Assembly: GCA_902524245.1 (NCBI GenBank)
Contig: CABZCN010000001.1
Coordinates: forward strand, 1-64,000
Source: an uncultured Alphaproteobacteria bacterium
GTDB lineage: Bacteria; Pseudomonadota; Alphaproteobacteria; HIMB59
DNA: 64,000 nucleotides
Direction: 5' to 3'
The first letter of the stretch is position 1, and each line of letters begins with the position of its first letter. Below the pieces are notes generated by a model. That model was not told the origin of the DNA. It made no database searches and worked only from the letters and a program-made list of their open reading frames with translations. Made by a program: the position numbers and the translations under genes. Below, in pieces: positions 18,204 through 27,725 of the stretch.

Positions 18204-19213
18204 TTTTTAGACCAGTAATTTTTAAAGTGATTATAGTTAATTAAACTATCGTTTTTGAATTTAGAGTATTTTTTAAATGTGAAATCTTTTTTTCTAGAAT
18301 ATGAAATTAGAGTGTTATCAAACTTAAGGTTATAATGTTTACATCCATTAATAGTTAAAAATTTATTTAAATTATTTGACTTTTTTGAGCTGTAAAAGAG
18401 CTCCAATATATTTGAGACAGAATATTTTGTGGAATATACACCAGCACAACAAAACTCATTAAATTTGCGATTTTTAAGATGTGGAGCTGAGTCAGAACCA
18501 AAGAAAAATTTTGAATTGCCAGAAAGAGCGGCATTTAATAATGATTTTTGGTGATTTACACTTTTAATTACAGGTTTACAAAATATTTCTGGTCTTAAAA
18601 AATTTCCAAGAAAAGTGTTTGTATTTTCAAGTAAATGATGTGTTGTTATAGTAGCTGCAATGTTTTTGTGCGATTTTACAAAATCTACAGAATCTTTAGT
18701 TGTTATATGTTCTAAAGTTATCTTTAAACCTTTAAAATTTTTTACTAACCAAGATAACTCAAAATCAAGAAATCTTTTTTCACGCTCATAAGGATCATCA
18801 TTTTCATGAATGTGTTCACCATGCAAGCATAATGGTATTTTATTATTTTCTAAAAATTCGAAATATTTAGACATTTTTTTGATGTCTTTTACTCCTGATG
18901 AAGAATTAGTAGTGGCATGAAGAGGATATAATTTAGCTGCAAAAAATAATTTTTCATTAACCATATTTTTTAAATCAATAATAGAGCAGTCTTGGTTTAA
19001 ATAGATTGTAAAAAGAATTTCAGTATTGTTATTATTATTTAAAACGAAGGATCTATACTTTGATAAAATATTTTTATTAGTAATTGGCTTTATTAAATTA
19101 GGCATAACTAAAATTTTTTGAAAATTTTTATTATTTTCTTTTAATACGTATTTTAAAAGTTGGCCCTCTCTTAGATGTACATGAAAATCGCAAGGCTTAA
19201 AAATTTTGAGCAT
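18200..19213 (-). CDS. pyrC: Dihydroorotase, class II
   Basis: Cyclises carbamoyl aspartate to dihydroorotate. The 337-aa product has the class II pattern: the zinc-binding HxH in CDFHVHLREG near residue 10, the bridging-Lys region FFAAKLYPLHATTNSSSG near 95, LCLHGE and LEHITT for the metal His residues, and FFGSDSAPH for the catalytic Asp. The ATG at 19213 lies 17 bases inside the end of the glycosyltransferase gene and gives the canonical short N-terminus. The C-terminal 40 residues are Lys/Asn-rich, as is usual in this genome. Confidence 0.93.
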   Translation of the reverse strand: MLKIFKPCDFHVHLREGQLLKYVLKENNKNFQKILVMPNLIKPITNKNILSKYRSFVLNNNNNTEILFTIYLNQDCSIIDLKNMVNEKLFFAAKLYPLHATTNSSSGVKDIKKMSKYFEFLENNKIPLCLHGEHIHENDDPYEREKRFLDFELSWLVKNFKGLKITLEHITTKDSVDFVKSHKNIAATITTHHLLENTNTFLGNFLRPEIFCKPVIKSVNHQKSLLNAALSGNSKFFFGSDSAPHLKNRKFNEFCCAGVYSTKYSVSNILELFYSSKKSNNLNKFLTINGCKHYNLKFDNTLISYSRKKDFTFKKYSKFKNDSLINYNHFKNYWSKN

Positions 19214-20117
19214 TTAAAATATTATCTATTTTATCAATTACTTGATTATAAGACACATCATTCATTAAACAATTATTTAAAGTATATTTTTGAGTTTTAC
19301 TAACAAGGCTTTCATATGACTCTGATGACCTAACAAGATGACAATGATCAAAAATTTTAGGAAAATAAATATTATCATTTGTGGGACCAAAAAGACCAAT
19401 TGTTGGAATTTTACTCAATGAAGCCATATGCATCATGGATGAATCATTTCCAATAAATAACCTTGATTTTTGAAGTAAACCATAATCGTTGAGAATATGT
19501 TGCTTACCACATCTATTAATTACTTTATCGCCTAGTTCTGACTCAAAGTGATGAAATTTTGAACTTTCATTTTCTGATCCTAAAATAAATATTTTATCAA
19601 TGCCTTTTTCAATTAGATATTTTGCTATTTTAACAAATTGTTCTGAAGGCCATTCTTTTGGTGGCCAATTTGTAAATGGTGCTAAACATGCATAATTTGA
19701 ATTTGGAAAAATATTACGAACTCTATCGATTAATATTTTAAAATCTTTTTTTAGATCAGTATCAAATCTGTGATGGATTTGTTCATAAATATTTTTACCC
19801 TTTTTCATTTTGAATATATTTCTTTTTTTTACTCTCAAAAAATAACCAATGATCGAGGATCTAAAATCTACTATTTCATCGAATTTAAGTGGTGAAAGTT
19901 CTTTATAGAGTTTTAACCAATGTAGATTATATTTTTGTTTAGTAAGATTAATCCTTCTAGAAATCATAGAATAATCATCATAAATAGGCATTGGTAAAGG
20001 ACCAGAAACTAATGTTACCTCAATATTTTTCTTATATTTTCTGATGTATTTATTTAAAACTTGAAGGTTAATTAAGGAGTCACCTATTCTATTTGAAGAA
20101 ATAAATAGTAAATGCAT
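19197..20117 (-). CDS. Glycosyltransferase family 9 (heptosyltransferase-like)
   Basis: A 306-aa protein opening with MHLLFISSNRIGDSLIN, the GDxxx nucleotide-sugar loop of ADP-heptose:LPS heptosyltransferase-like proteins. Mid-protein KNIFPNSNYACLAPFTNWPPKEWP and IFILGSENES correspond to the GT9 donor-binding region. SRLFIGNDSSMMHMASLSKIPTIGLFGPTND is the classic GT9 C-terminal signature. A longer frame from 20159 would overlap the divergent ygfZ start and adds no conserved sequence, so the ATG at 20117 is preferred. It probably adds a sugar to the outer-membrane oligosaccharide; the sugar is not predictable. Confidence 0.88.
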   Translation of the reverse strand: MHLLFISSNRIGDSLINLQVLNKYIRKYKKNIEVTLVSGPLPMPIYDDYSMISRRINLTKQKYNLHWLKLYKELSPLKFDEIVDFRSSIIGYFLRVKKRNIFKMKKGKNIYEQIHHRFDTDLKKDFKILIDRVRNIFPNSNYACLAPFTNWPPKEWPSEQFVKIAKYLIEKGIDKIFILGSENESSKFHHFESELGDKVINRCGKQHILNDYGLLQKSRLFIGNDSSMMHMASLSKIPTIGLFGPTNDNIYFPKIFDHCHLVRSSESYESLVSKTQKYTLNNCLMNDVSYNQVIDKIDNILNAQNF

Positions 20118-20143
20118 ATATATACATATAGATAATATATTAC

Positions 20144-20722
20144 ATGCAAATTGAAACACTTAATCCAATAAAAATTAGAGTATTTGGGGAAGAAAGATTT
20201 GATTTCCTTCAAAATATAATTACCAATGACTTAACTAAATTAAAGGAAGAGTTAAAGAGCTATATACTATCTCCACAAGGAAAGATTCTATATGAAGTTA
20301 TAATTACTAAATCAGACGAGTCATATGAATTAGTTTGCTCGAATGATCAAAATGATTTGCCTACATTCTTAAATAAATATGCATTGTTATCTGACGTAAA
20401 ACTCAGTATTGAAAAAGTTGATAAAAGAGAATTTGATAAAAATTATATTTTAGATCAACTTTCAACTGGAATAATTGACTCAAACCTGCTTAAACAATCC
20501 TCTTTACTTCCATCTGAAGTCAATGATGAATTAGTAGACTATTCGAAAGGATGCTTTGTAGGTCAAGAGGTAGTTTCGAGGATTAAACATCGACAACTAA
20601 ATAAAAAAAAACTTTCAATTAAAGTTTTTGAGAAAAAACCTCAAAAACTTCCAACTAATTCAGAAATATTATTACAAATAAATAATTATTACATACTTAG
20701 GGAGCCTAGAGTTAATAAATAA
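20144..20722 (+). CDS. ygfZ: Folate-binding YgfZ/GcvT-like protein (short)
   Basis: A 192-aa member of the YgfZ family, which uses tetrahydrofolate in iron-sulfur cluster maturation and repair. The defining motif is KGCFVGQEVVSR near residue 145, with the conserved cysteine in GCFVGQE. The N-terminal RVFGEERFDFLQNIITNDL block is also typical. It is shorter than usual (often 250-330 aa) because the C-terminal beta-barrel part is nearly absent. The gene is divergent from the GT9 gene across 26 bases and converges on glyS one base away. Confidence 0.88.
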   Translation: MQIETLNPIKIRVFGEERFDFLQNIITNDLTKLKEELKSYILSPQGKILYEVIITKSDESYELVCSNDQNDLPTFLNKYALLSDVKLSIEKVDKREFDKNYILDQLSTGIIDSNLLKQSSLLPSEVNDELVDYSKGCFVGQEVVSRIKHRQLNKKKLSIKVFEKKPQKLPTNSEILLQINNYYILREPRVNK

Positions 20723-20723
20723 A

Positions 20724-22073
20724 TTACTTAAAATATTGAGAGTAATAATTTGCTATTTCAGAGAGTGATACTTTTTCTTGCTTCATGGTATCTCTATCTC
20801 GCACCGTAACTGTTTGATTTTCTAAAGTTTCAAAATCAATAGTAACACACAAAGGTGTCCCAATCTCATCATGTCTACGATAATTTTTTCCAATATTTCC
20901 TGTATTTTCAACCATAACTCTTCCTAAACCAAGTGATTGTAACTCTGATTTGACATTATTTGCTGTATTGACCAAGTCAGAATTATTTCTCTTAAGAGGA
21001 ATGACTGCAGCTTTAATTGGCGATAAATGAGGTTTGAGTTTTAACAATGTTCTCTTATTTTCTTCCTCTGAAGTATAAGCTTCGTTTAAAATTGCCAAAA
21101 CACCCCTTTCAACACCTGCTGAGGGCTCAATAACGTATGGTATAAACCATTCATTATTTTCTAAATCTTGAATAGCTAATTTTGTTGTAGAATTTTTATT
21201 TTCTTGAACTTTAGCTTTAATATTAAAATCTTTTTGATTTTTAGAATGTGATCCTAAATCAAAATCAGTTCTATTTGCAATACCCTCAAGTTCTTCAAGG
21301 CCATGTGGAAAGTCATACATAATATCAAAAGTTGCTTTGGAGTAATGTGATAGATCTTTTTTTTCTACCTCGAGTAATTTTAATTTCTCTGATTTGACAC
21401 CTTGATCAGCCCACCAATTTAAACGTTTATCTACCCAATATTTATGCCAACTCTCATCAGAGCCAGGTTTAACAAAATACTCAAGTTCCATCTGTTCAAA
21501 TTCTCTAACTCTGAAAATAAAGTTTCTTGGAGTGATTTCATTTCTAAATGCTTTTCCAATTTGAGCTATACCAAAAGGAGGAACCCTACTGGTTGAGTCG
21601 ACAACATTTTTGAAATTTACAAATATTTGCTGAGCAGTTTCTGGTCTCAAATATGCAAATGAACTCCCGTCATCCACAGGACCAATAGCTGTTTTAAACA
21701 TTAAATTAAATGGTCTAGGATCAGTTAAATCAGTTGATTTGCAATTTGGACATTTTCCATCTTCAAGTTGATCTGCTCTCCATCTTGATTTACATTTCTT
21801 GCAATCAACTAAAGGATCAGAAAATGTATCTTCGTGGCCTGAATATTTTAAAACAGTAGGTGAGGTTAAAATAGTTGAGTCCAATCCCTCAACATCATCT
21901 CTTTCATAGACTATTGATTTCCACCAGGCTGATTTTAAATTTAATTTTAGCTCTACACCCATAGGTCCAAAATCATAGAGACCTTTCATGCCACCGTAGA
22001 TGTCATTTGATTGAAAAATAAACCCTCTTCTCTTACACAGAGATACTAAGTCTTCCATATTTTCTGCTGTCAT
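20724..22073 (-). CDS. glyS: Glycyl-tRNA synthetase, single-chain class II type
   Basis: A 449-aa dimeric (alpha2, archaeal/eukaryal/Firmicutes-like) GlyRS rather than the alpha2beta2 form. Motif 1 surrounds [22 protein letters not shown] near the N-terminus, motif 2 is [25 protein letters not shown], and motif 3 includes [16 protein letters not shown] zinc-binding set [21 protein letters not shown] lies at about 85-105 (two CxxC pairs). The C-terminal anticodon-binding domain is complete (VIPLKRNN and [16 protein letters not shown]). It starts 3 bases from the sppA stop, so they are probably one transcript. Confidence 0.95.
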   Translation of the reverse strand: MTAENMEDLVSLCKRRGFIFQSNDIYGGMKGLYDFGPMGVELKLNLKSAWWKSIVYERDDVEGLDSTILTSPTVLKYSGHEDTFSDPLVDCKKCKSRWRADQLEDGKCPNCKSTDLTDPRPFNLMFKTAIGPVDDGSSFAYLRPETAQQIFVNFKNVVDSTSRVPPFGIAQIGKAFRNEITPRNFIFRVREFEQMELEYFVKPGSDESWHKYWVDKRLNWWADQGVKSEKLKLLEVEKKDLSHYSKATFDIMYDFPHGLEELEGIANRTDFDLGSHSKNQKDFNIKAKVQENKNSTTKLAIQDLENNEWFIPYVIEPSAGVERGVLAILNEAYTSEEENKRTLLKLKPHLSPIKAAVIPLKRNNSDLVNTANNVKSELQSLGLGRVMVENTGNIGKNYRRHDEIGTPLCVTIDFETLENQTVTVRDRDTMKQEKVSLSEIANYYSQYFK

Positions 22074-22076
22074 TTA

Positions 22077-22871
22077 TCAGATACCAAATTTGTTAAAAAG
22101 AAACTCTTCTTTTAATTTAGTAATTAAATCCTCACTATTTAAAGAATTAATACCAAGACCAAGTTTTTGTTTGAGAGACTTTGGTTGTTTTATTTTTTTA
22201 ATTTTAGTCTTTTCTCCAAATTTACTTTTAAAGAAAGACGACTCAGATGCAATGCCATCAATTAAACCTAAGTCTTTTGCCTCATTAGCTAACCAAAAGG
22301 AACCAGAGAATATAACTTTTTTATTTTTTTCGCTAAGTTTCTTTTTTCTTCTCGAGGACACCCAATCAATAAAATTTTTGTGTATTAACTTTTGAAGTTT
22401 TTTTAATTTTTCCTCATCTTTTTTATTTACTTTTAAAAATGGATCTAAGAAGCTTTTGTTCTCTCCAGCTGTAAATATCCTTCTTTCTACTCCAATTTTT
22501 TTAATAAGATCAGTAAATCCAAAACCACCTGATATCACACCTATTGAACCAACAATAGAATTTACATCTGCGTATAACTCATCTGCTGCACATGCAAGCC
22601 AATACCCTCCAGATGCAGCTACATCCTCAACAAAACAATAACATTTCACTTTTTTCTTATCTGAAATTTCTCTTATTTTTTGTGCAATTAAAGATGATTG
22701 CACCGGAGAACCGCCAGGAGAGTTAATGACAATTGATAGTGCATCAAATTTTATTTTCATTACCTTTGAGAAAAGTCCATTCAAATTATCCATATTCAAT
22801 GGTGCTCTACTTCCAGATGCAATCATTCCTTTGAGATCAATTGAGATTACTGTTTTGTTTGGACTGAACAT
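22077..22871 (-). CDS. Peptidase S49 (SppA/SohB-like signal peptide peptidase)
   Basis: A 264-aa S49 serine protease domain. The nucleophile region is VEDVAASGGYWLACAADELYAD near residue 85, after the family INSPGGSPVQSS. The general-base Lys is expected in the later KKDEEKLKKLQKLIHKNFIDWVSSRRKKKL helix region. GLIDGI closes the fold. No N-terminal transmembrane segment is evident, so it is a short cytosolic or peripherally bound form; SppA proteins normally degrade leftover signal peptides. It abuts the methyltransferase gene, sharing one base. Confidence 0.87.
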   Translation of the reverse strand: MFSPNKTVISIDLKGMIASGSRAPLNMDNLNGLFSKVMKIKFDALSIVINSPGGSPVQSSLIAQKIREISDKKKVKCYCFVEDVAASGGYWLACAADELYADVNSIVGSIGVISGGFGFTDLIKKIGVERRIFTAGENKSFLDPFLKVNKKDEEKLKKLQKLIHKNFIDWVSSRRKKKLSEKNKKVIFSGSFWLANEAKDLGLIDGIASESSFFKSKFGEKTKIKKIKQPKSLKQKLGLGINSLNSEDLITKLKEEFLFNKFGI

Positions 22872-23578
22872 TATTTAAACCAATTTTCTATATCTTTAGA
22901 ATACTTTGATAAATTATCGTGGATTATAATTGCATTTGATGTTTTCTCTATAAAATAATTACTTTTAGTGATTTTTAGAAGGGCATTTTTAGGTTTTCTA
23001 CCTTCAAAGGGTAATAAAGGTGTCGTTGTCACTTCTAGATTAAAATTTCTCAATATATCTAACATAAAATCCATGTTTTCAAATCTATTTATGATAAAAG
23101 CTGTTCCTTTTATTTTTAAATAAAGAATTATGTTGATAATCCATTTTTTCAAATTTGACTCAGTTATATATTTTGAGGCCATTATGGAAGGATTTTTGGA
23201 CTTTAGTACTTTATTTGCAAAATAAAAAGGAGGGTTTGATAAAATTAAATCAAAGTAATTCTCATATTTTTTATCAAAAATGCAATTGTCTTGAACTTTA
23301 AATTTTAAATTTTTTAAGTTATTTTCTTTGTGATTTAAAATTGAAATTTTATGATGAGTTTCATTTTTTTCAAAACCAATGACTTCAGATTCTGGATTTC
23401 TATAAGCAACAATTAGGGAAATAGAACCACAACCAGAACCCATATCTAAAATTTTATTGTGCTTTTTTTTTGCATTAGAAGCCAGAATAATAGGCTCTAT
23501 ACCGCTCCTATAGCCTTTCTTTAATTGATAATATACAATTTTACCATCTAGTAGAAAATCTTTGGAGTATAAATTCAT
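22871..23578 (-). CDS. tRNA1(Val) A37 N6-methyltransferase-like (TrmN6)
   Basis: A 235-aa Rossmann methyltransferase. SAM-binding motif I is ILDMGSGCGSISLIVAYRN near residue 45, and the catalytic motif is LILSNPPFYF near 115, the NPPF of adenine-N6 methyltransferases. The N-terminal YQLKKGYRSGIEPIILAS is the TrmN6/YfiC family block. It would methylate A37 of tRNA-Val, though other small N6-adenine substrates cannot be excluded. It starts 5 bases from the divergent polyprenyl synthase gene, so the two share a tiny promoter region. Confidence 0.85.
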   Translation of the reverse strand: MNLYSKDFLLDGKIVYYQLKKGYRSGIEPIILASNAKKKHNKILDMGSGCGSISLIVAYRNPESEVIGFEKNETHHKISILNHKENNLKNLKFKVQDNCIFDKKYENYFDLILSNPPFYFANKVLKSKNPSIMASKYITESNLKKWIINIILYLKIKGTAFIINRFENMDFMLDILRNFNLEVTTTPLLPFEGRKPKNALLKITKSNYFIEKTSNAIIIHDNLSKYSKDIENWFK

Positions 23579-23583
23579 AGTTT

Positions 23584-24582
23584 ATGCAAAAAATTAATTT
23601 TGAACAAACCATAAAGTTAATTCATAAAGAAATTAATGTAAAGTTAGTTAAAGCTAATAAAGAGCTTGATAGATTTCTAGTAAGTGCCGTCCCCATTATT
23701 CCAAAATTAGGTAATTATTTTTTCAAAAAAAGGGGAAAGCAATTACGACCAGTTATATGTTTGCTATCAAGTAAAATGATAAATAAAAATTATTCACAAA
23801 TATCAAGCGATATTGATATGTCTGCTGCAATTGAATTCATTCATGGAGCTACCCTACTACATGATGATGTGATTGATGAGGGTAAATTACGAAGAGGTCA
23901 AAAAAGTATTAACACAATATGGAATAATAAGTTTAGTGTTTTGTTTGGCGATTTTTTATTTTCAAAGTCGTTTCAATTAATGACAAAAGCTAATTCTTTA
24001 AAAGCAATGGCTTCACTGTCTCAAGTAAGTAGTAAAATTTCTGAAGGAGAATTTTTGCAACTTACTCATGAAAATAATATTCATATTACTGAGAGGAAAT
24101 ATATAGAGATCATATCCTTAAAAACTGCAGAATTATTTGCAGCATCAATGAAAATTCCTGCAATTTTAACTGGTAAAAATTTAACAATTATTTCAAGTTT
24201 GAACAAATTAGGATTGTATTTTGGAATTATATTTCAAATCATGGACGATTATCTTGATTATTTTGGAGATAGAGTTACTGGAAAAAAGAATGGTAAAGAT
24301 TTTTATGAAGGGAAAATTACTCTACCAATAATATTGTTATTAAAAAAATCAAATAAAACTGAAGTTAATTTTATTAAAAAAGTATTCAAAAAAAGTAAAA
24401 GATTAAAAAATGATTACATTAAAATAATGAATTTAATGAAAAAATATAAAATTAACGATGATGTAAGAATTTTTTGCAATAAATATAATAAAAAATCTTT
24501 AAAAATATTAAAACTATTTGAGGGTTATCAAAAAGATCTTTTTATAAATCTTCTAATAAGTTCGATCAATAGAACTTATTAG
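23584..24582 (+). CDS. Polyprenyl diphosphate synthase (IspB/octaprenyl type)
   Basis: A 332-aa trans-prenyltransferase that extends farnesyl diphosphate with isopentenyl units, usually to make the quinone side chain. Both aspartate-rich motifs are present: the first as HDDVIDEGKLRRG (DDVID) near residue 95, and the second as QIMDDYLDYFGD near 220. KRGKQLRPVICLLSS is the conserved start. Length and motifs fit the octaprenyl/solanesyl class. The gene is divergent from the methyltransferase and converges with panB by a 4-base overlap. Confidence 0.9.
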   Translation: MQKINFEQTIKLIHKEINVKLVKANKELDRFLVSAVPIIPKLGNYFFKKRGKQLRPVICLLSSKMINKNYSQISSDIDMSAAIEFIHGATLLHDDVIDEGKLRRGQKSINTIWNNKFSVLFGDFLFSKSFQLMTKANSLKAMASLSQVSSKISEGEFLQLTHENNIHITERKYIEIISLKTAELFAASMKIPAILTGKNLTIISSLNKLGLYFGIIFQIMDDYLDYFGDRVTGKKNGKDFYEGKITLPIILLLKKSNKTEVNFIKKVFKKSKRLKNDYIKIMNLMKKYKINDDVRIFCNKYNKKSLKILKLFEGYQKDLFINLLISSINRTY

Positions 24583-25367
24583 TCATATCTAAATTTTTTA
24601 TTTGGAAATTTGCTGTTATTTACCTCTTTAGAGTATTTTTTTACAGCAATTTTGATATTTTTTGATAAATCATCATATCTTTTTACAAATTTTGGATGAT
24701 TATTTCCATACATTCCAAGCATATCCTCAGATACTAGTATTTGACCGTCACAAAATTCGGATGCACCAATTCCTATAGTGGGTATTGCTAATACTGTGGT
24801 AACTTGCTTTGCTATTTTTGTTAACATTCCCTCCAATAAGATGGATACAGCACCAGCCTTTTCTAAACACAAGGAGTCCGAAATAATTTTATTTAAATCC
24901 TCCTTCTTTTTTCCGTATATCTTAAATTTTTTTGTAGAACTAAATTTCTGTGGTTGTAAACCTAAATGTGCCATGACGGGAACTTTTTTTTTCTTCAAAT
25001 ACTTTATTACATCCTCCAATTCAGTATTACCTTCGATTTTGACACCATCGCAAGAAGTTTTTTTCATTATAGATAAGACACGTTTTACAGTATTAGCCTC
25101 ACTGAAATCTCTATTGTAAGGCAAATCAAAAAAAACTAGAGATTTCTCTGCAGCTTTTTTTACTGCAGTAGCATGATTAATCATTATTTGATCATCAATA
25201 GTTCTTGTTGAGTTCATTCCATAAAGCACATTACTCATTGAATCACCAACTAGAACTACATCAACTAGATCATCAATTATTTTTGTATAGTTATAACTAT
25301 AAGAAGTTAGACAAATAATTTTTTTTTTGTTTTTTTTATTAAATACTGATTTAATTGATCTTTTCAT
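24579..25367 (-). CDS. panB: 3-methyl-2-oxobutanoate hydroxymethyltransferase
   Basis: Makes ketopantoate from ketoisovalerate and 5,10-methylene-THF, the first step of pantothenate synthesis. The 262-aa product carries VVLVGDSMSNVLYGMNSTRTI near 40 with the Mg-binding Asp, then a GVKIEG strand, VPVMAHLGLQPQ, and ILLEGML. The C-terminal FCDGQILVSEDMLGMY is also conserved. Its ATG (antisense of 25365-25367) overlaps the ATG of the divergent apt gene within one CATG. Its substrate comes from the valine pathway encoded by ilvB, ilvH and ilvC at about 33-36 kb. Confidence 0.94.
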   Translation of the reverse strand: MKRSIKSVFNKKNKKKIICLTSYSYNYTKIIDDLVDVVLVGDSMSNVLYGMNSTRTIDDQIMINHATAVKKAAEKSLVFFDLPYNRDFSEANTVKRVLSIMKKTSCDGVKIEGNTELEDVIKYLKKKKVPVMAHLGLQPQKFSSTKKFKIYGKKKEDLNKIISDSLCLEKAGAVSILLEGMLTKIAKQVTTVLAIPTIGIGASEFCDGQILVSEDMLGMYGNNHPKFVKRYDDLSKNIKIAVKKYSKEVNNSKFPNKKFRYD

Positions 25368-25884
25368 GAATAATGATTTAAAAAGTATTCGAATTATAAA
25401 AGACTTTCCAAAAAAAGGTATCGCTTTTTACGATATATCTACGATTTTATCAAATCCTAAAGTTTTTAACAGAGTTGTAAACTCAATGTCAAAGGAGGTA
25501 AATAAATTAAAAGCTAATACTATAGTTGGGATAGACTCAAGAGGATTTATCTTTGCCTCAGCTATTGCCTTCAAATTAAAAAAAAAGTTAGTTATGATTA
25601 GAAAAAAAGGGAAATTACCAGGCAATACCTTTAATACAAGTTACAAACTTGAGTACGGCTCTAATGAATTAGAAATTCAAAGTGATATGATAAGAAATAC
25701 AGACAAAGTTGTTATAATTGACGACATTTTTGCAACAAGTGGAACAATACGTGCATCAATGAAATTAATTAAAAAAACTAAAGCTAAAATTAAAGGTATT
25801 GTAGTACTCTTAGAATTGAGTTTTCTCGGTGGAAGATCAAAAATTAAAAATAAACTTATAAGTTTAAATAAGGTTAATACTTAG
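25366..25884 (+). CDS. apt: Adenine phosphoribosyltransferase
   Basis: Salvages adenine to AMP with PRPP. The start at 25366 gives a 172-aa protein beginning MNNDLKSIRIIKDFPKKGI, which aligns with the canonical Apt N-terminus. The frame can be extended 13 codons upstream, but that adds a non-conserved hydrophobic piece lying inside panB. GIDSRGFIFASAIAFKL and VIIDDIFATSGTIRA (PRPP loop) are intact. The start codon shares the palindrome CATG with panB, so the mRNA leader of each gene lies within the other coding sequence. The stop overlaps the next minus-strand gene by 11 bases. Confidence 0.93.
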   Translation: MNNDLKSIRIIKDFPKKGIAFYDISTILSNPKVFNRVVNSMSKEVNKLKANTIVGIDSRGFIFASAIAFKLKKKLVMIRKKGKLPGNTFNTSYKLEYGSNELEIQSDMIRNTDKVVIIDDIFATSGTIRASMKLIKKTKAKIKGIVVLLELSFLGGRSKIKNKLISLNKVNT

Positions 25885-26263
25885 AGTATTCTTTTTCTTC
25901 TGTTATCTTTGAGTTAGATAAAAGATTAATTTCTTTTTTTATTGACGCCCTAATATCATTTTTGAAATGTACATCTCTTGATATTTTAATAAAAATCTCT
26001 CCAAATTCTTTATTAGCCTCACATTCTCTTTTAGCATTTTCTATATCCCAAAGCTCTTCATTTATATCTTGGAGTTTTTGAATGTTTTTTCTTAATGTTT
26101 CATCATCTTTCAAAATTAATTTATTACTTTGCTCTACTAGAGCATCCAGCTCAATTTTTATATTCTTTAATTTGTTAGGGTCATTAATTTTTTTTAATTT
26201 GATATTCAATATAGTAATTTTATCATAAAGCTCTCCAACAGATATTTCAGCTAATATTTTCAA
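25874..26263 (-). CDS. DUF6165-like helical protein
   Basis: A 129-aa protein, mainly helical with long Lys/Glu-rich stretches. It opens with ILAEISVGELYDKITILNIKL and contains NEELWDIENAKRECEANKEFGEIFIKISRDVHFKNDIRA. I associate this pattern with the DUF6165 family of uncharacterised proteins near polysaccharide genes, but this is from memory. Its start overlaps the cupin gene by 4 bases, so the two are translated together at the end of the long cell-envelope operon. Function unknown. Confidence 0.75.
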   Translation of the reverse strand: MKILAEISVGELYDKITILNIKLKKINDPNKLKNIKIELDALVEQSNKLILKDDETLRKNIQKLQDINEELWDIENAKRECEANKEFGEIFIKISRDVHFKNDIRASIKKEINLLSNSKITEEKEYSKY

Positions 26264-26610
26264 TTTTTTCTTCCATAAATATCTGAATATCTTTTTATAT
26301 CTGACTCTAAAAATTTATTTCCTGTTTGAACTTCAATAAAAACTAATTTCTTTTTCGAACTCTCATTTAAAACTCTATGTTTTGCTTTTTTAGGTATGAA
26401 TATATTTTCATTTTCTGATCTATAAAATGTACGATTATTAATAATTACAGTTGCTTTACCCTCAATAATTATCCAGTGTTCTGATCTAAAATTATGAGAT
26501 TGATAAGATAAAACACCTTCTGGCTTTACAACAATTTTTTTTAATAAAAAATCGTTTGATTTATTTAATACAGTATATGATCCCCATGGCTTTTTGATAG
26601 ATTTTATCAT
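26260..26610 (-). CDS. Cupin, mannose-6-phosphate isomerase C-terminal type
   Basis: A 116-aa single cupin domain. It has KPWGSYTVLNKSNDFLLKKI, a cupin motif 1 in LSYQSHNFRSEHWIIIEGKATVII, and motif 2 around IFIPKKAKHRVLN. This matches the type II PMI domain found at the end of ManC GDP-mannose pyrophosphorylases, here as a stand-alone protein. An upstream extension to 26664 exists, but the ATG at 26610 overlaps the rodA stop (ATGA) and begins at the conserved start, so it is preferred. Possible sugar-phosphate isomerase or ligand-binding protein for surface glycan precursors. Confidence 0.8.
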   Translation of the reverse strand: MIKSIKKPWGSYTVLNKSNDFLLKKIVVKPEGVLSYQSHNFRSEHWIIIEGKATVIINNRTFYRSENENIFIPKKAKHRVLNESSKKKLVFIEVQTGNKFLESDIKRYSDIYGRKN

Positions 26611-27725
26611 GAAAACATTCTCTTTTTTTCGTTGATAGACATAAAATTTAGTAATAGTGCACAAATAATTAAATTACTCAACAAAGAACTTCCCCCATAA
26701 GACATAAATGGTAATGCAACTCCAACCACTGGTAAAATACCAATAGTCATGGATATATTTATAAGAAATTCAAAAAAAATTTTAAAAGATAATACAAATA
26801 AGATTATTTTATTGAAAACTTGTGTAAGTTTATATGTTTTTAATACAGGAATTAAAAACATGATAAAAAAAAGTGAAATTAATAATATTGATCCTGTAAA
26901 ACCAAACTGCTCAGAAAAAATTGCAAAAACAAAATCTGTCTCTTTTTCTGGAAGAAAATCTAGGCTACTTTGGGAGCCCTCGAGAAAACCATTGCCTTTA
27001 AGCCCGCCAGAACCTATTGCAATCTTCGATTGAATAATATGATATCCTTTTCCAAGTGGGTCTAGGTCAGGGTTTAGAAAAATTTGAATTCTATTTTGTT
27101 GATAGGGTTTTAAAAATGTCCATAAAATTGGACTTATAGACAATATAGCGCCTAATGATAATAAGGGATATATTAATTTAATACCTGCATAAAAAATAAC
27201 AACTAGACCTAAAGCAAGAATAATTACAGCAGTTCCCAAATCTGGTTGTATAGCAACTAGTATGAAAAATATTATTGATACAATGAGAGGTAGAATTGAT
27301 TTAAATAAGCCTATAGTTTTTTCTGCATTGAGTTTGTGAAAGTATTTTGCCATAAATATGACTAAAGCTATTTTAGTAAATTCTGATACTTGTAAATTAA
27401 ATCCAGCAATTCTGATCCATCTTGTAGCGCCCATACCTGTATAACCAAAGATTAATGTTGTTATCAGCCCAAGCAATACTAAAATTAAAAAAATCTCTGC
27501 AGAATTAAAAATAAACTTTGGCTCCAACATGATTACTAAAAAAAACAAAGGTAGAAAAAATAAAAATCTTATTAGTTGATTTGATGCCCACGGATCAAGA
27601 GAACCACCTGCAGCTGAGTAAAGATTGATCTCTCCAATCCAAAAAATTATCAAAAGGATAAACAAATATACCCAATTTAAATTAAATATACTTTTAAAGT
27701 CTCTAAACATTATTTTTGAAAGCAA
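26607..27725 (-). CDS. rodA: RodA, SEDS peptidoglycan polymerase
   Basis: A 372-aa SEDS glycosyltransferase that polymerises lipid II during lateral wall growth. It has about ten hydrophobic segments and the SEDS signatures GYTGMGATRWIRI near residue 95, the central PDLGTAVIILALG near 165, and FLPEKETDFVFAIFSEQFGF near 270. The C-terminal GVALPFMSYGGSSLL is also conserved. It overlaps the end of the PBP2 coding region by 23 bases and the cupin gene by 4. It would need an intact PBP2 (mrdA), and the copy next to it is interrupted. Confidence 0.95.
   Translation of the reverse strand: MLSKIMFRDFKSIFNLNWVYLFILLIIFWIGEINLYSAAGGSLDPWASNQLIRFLFFLPLFFLVIMLEPKFIFNSAEIFLILVLLGLITTLIFGYTGMGATRWIRIAGFNLQVSEFTKIALVIFMAKYFHKLNAEKTIGLFKSILPLIVSIIFFILVAIQPDLGTAVIILALGLVVIFYAGIKLIYPLLSLGAILSISPILWTFLKPYQQNRIQIFLNPDLDPLGKGYHIIQSKIAIGSGGLKGNGFLEGSQSSLDFLPEKETDFVFAIFSEQFGFTGSILLISLFFIMFLIPVLKTYKLTQVFNKIILFVLSFKIFFEFLINISMTIGILPVVGVALPFMSYGGSSLLSNLIICALLLNFMSINEKKRMFS

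Noticed and set aside
20118-20159. Longer start for the GT9 glycosyltransferase
   Set aside because: It would overlap the divergent ygfZ start; the conserved GT9 N-terminus begins at the ATG at 20117.
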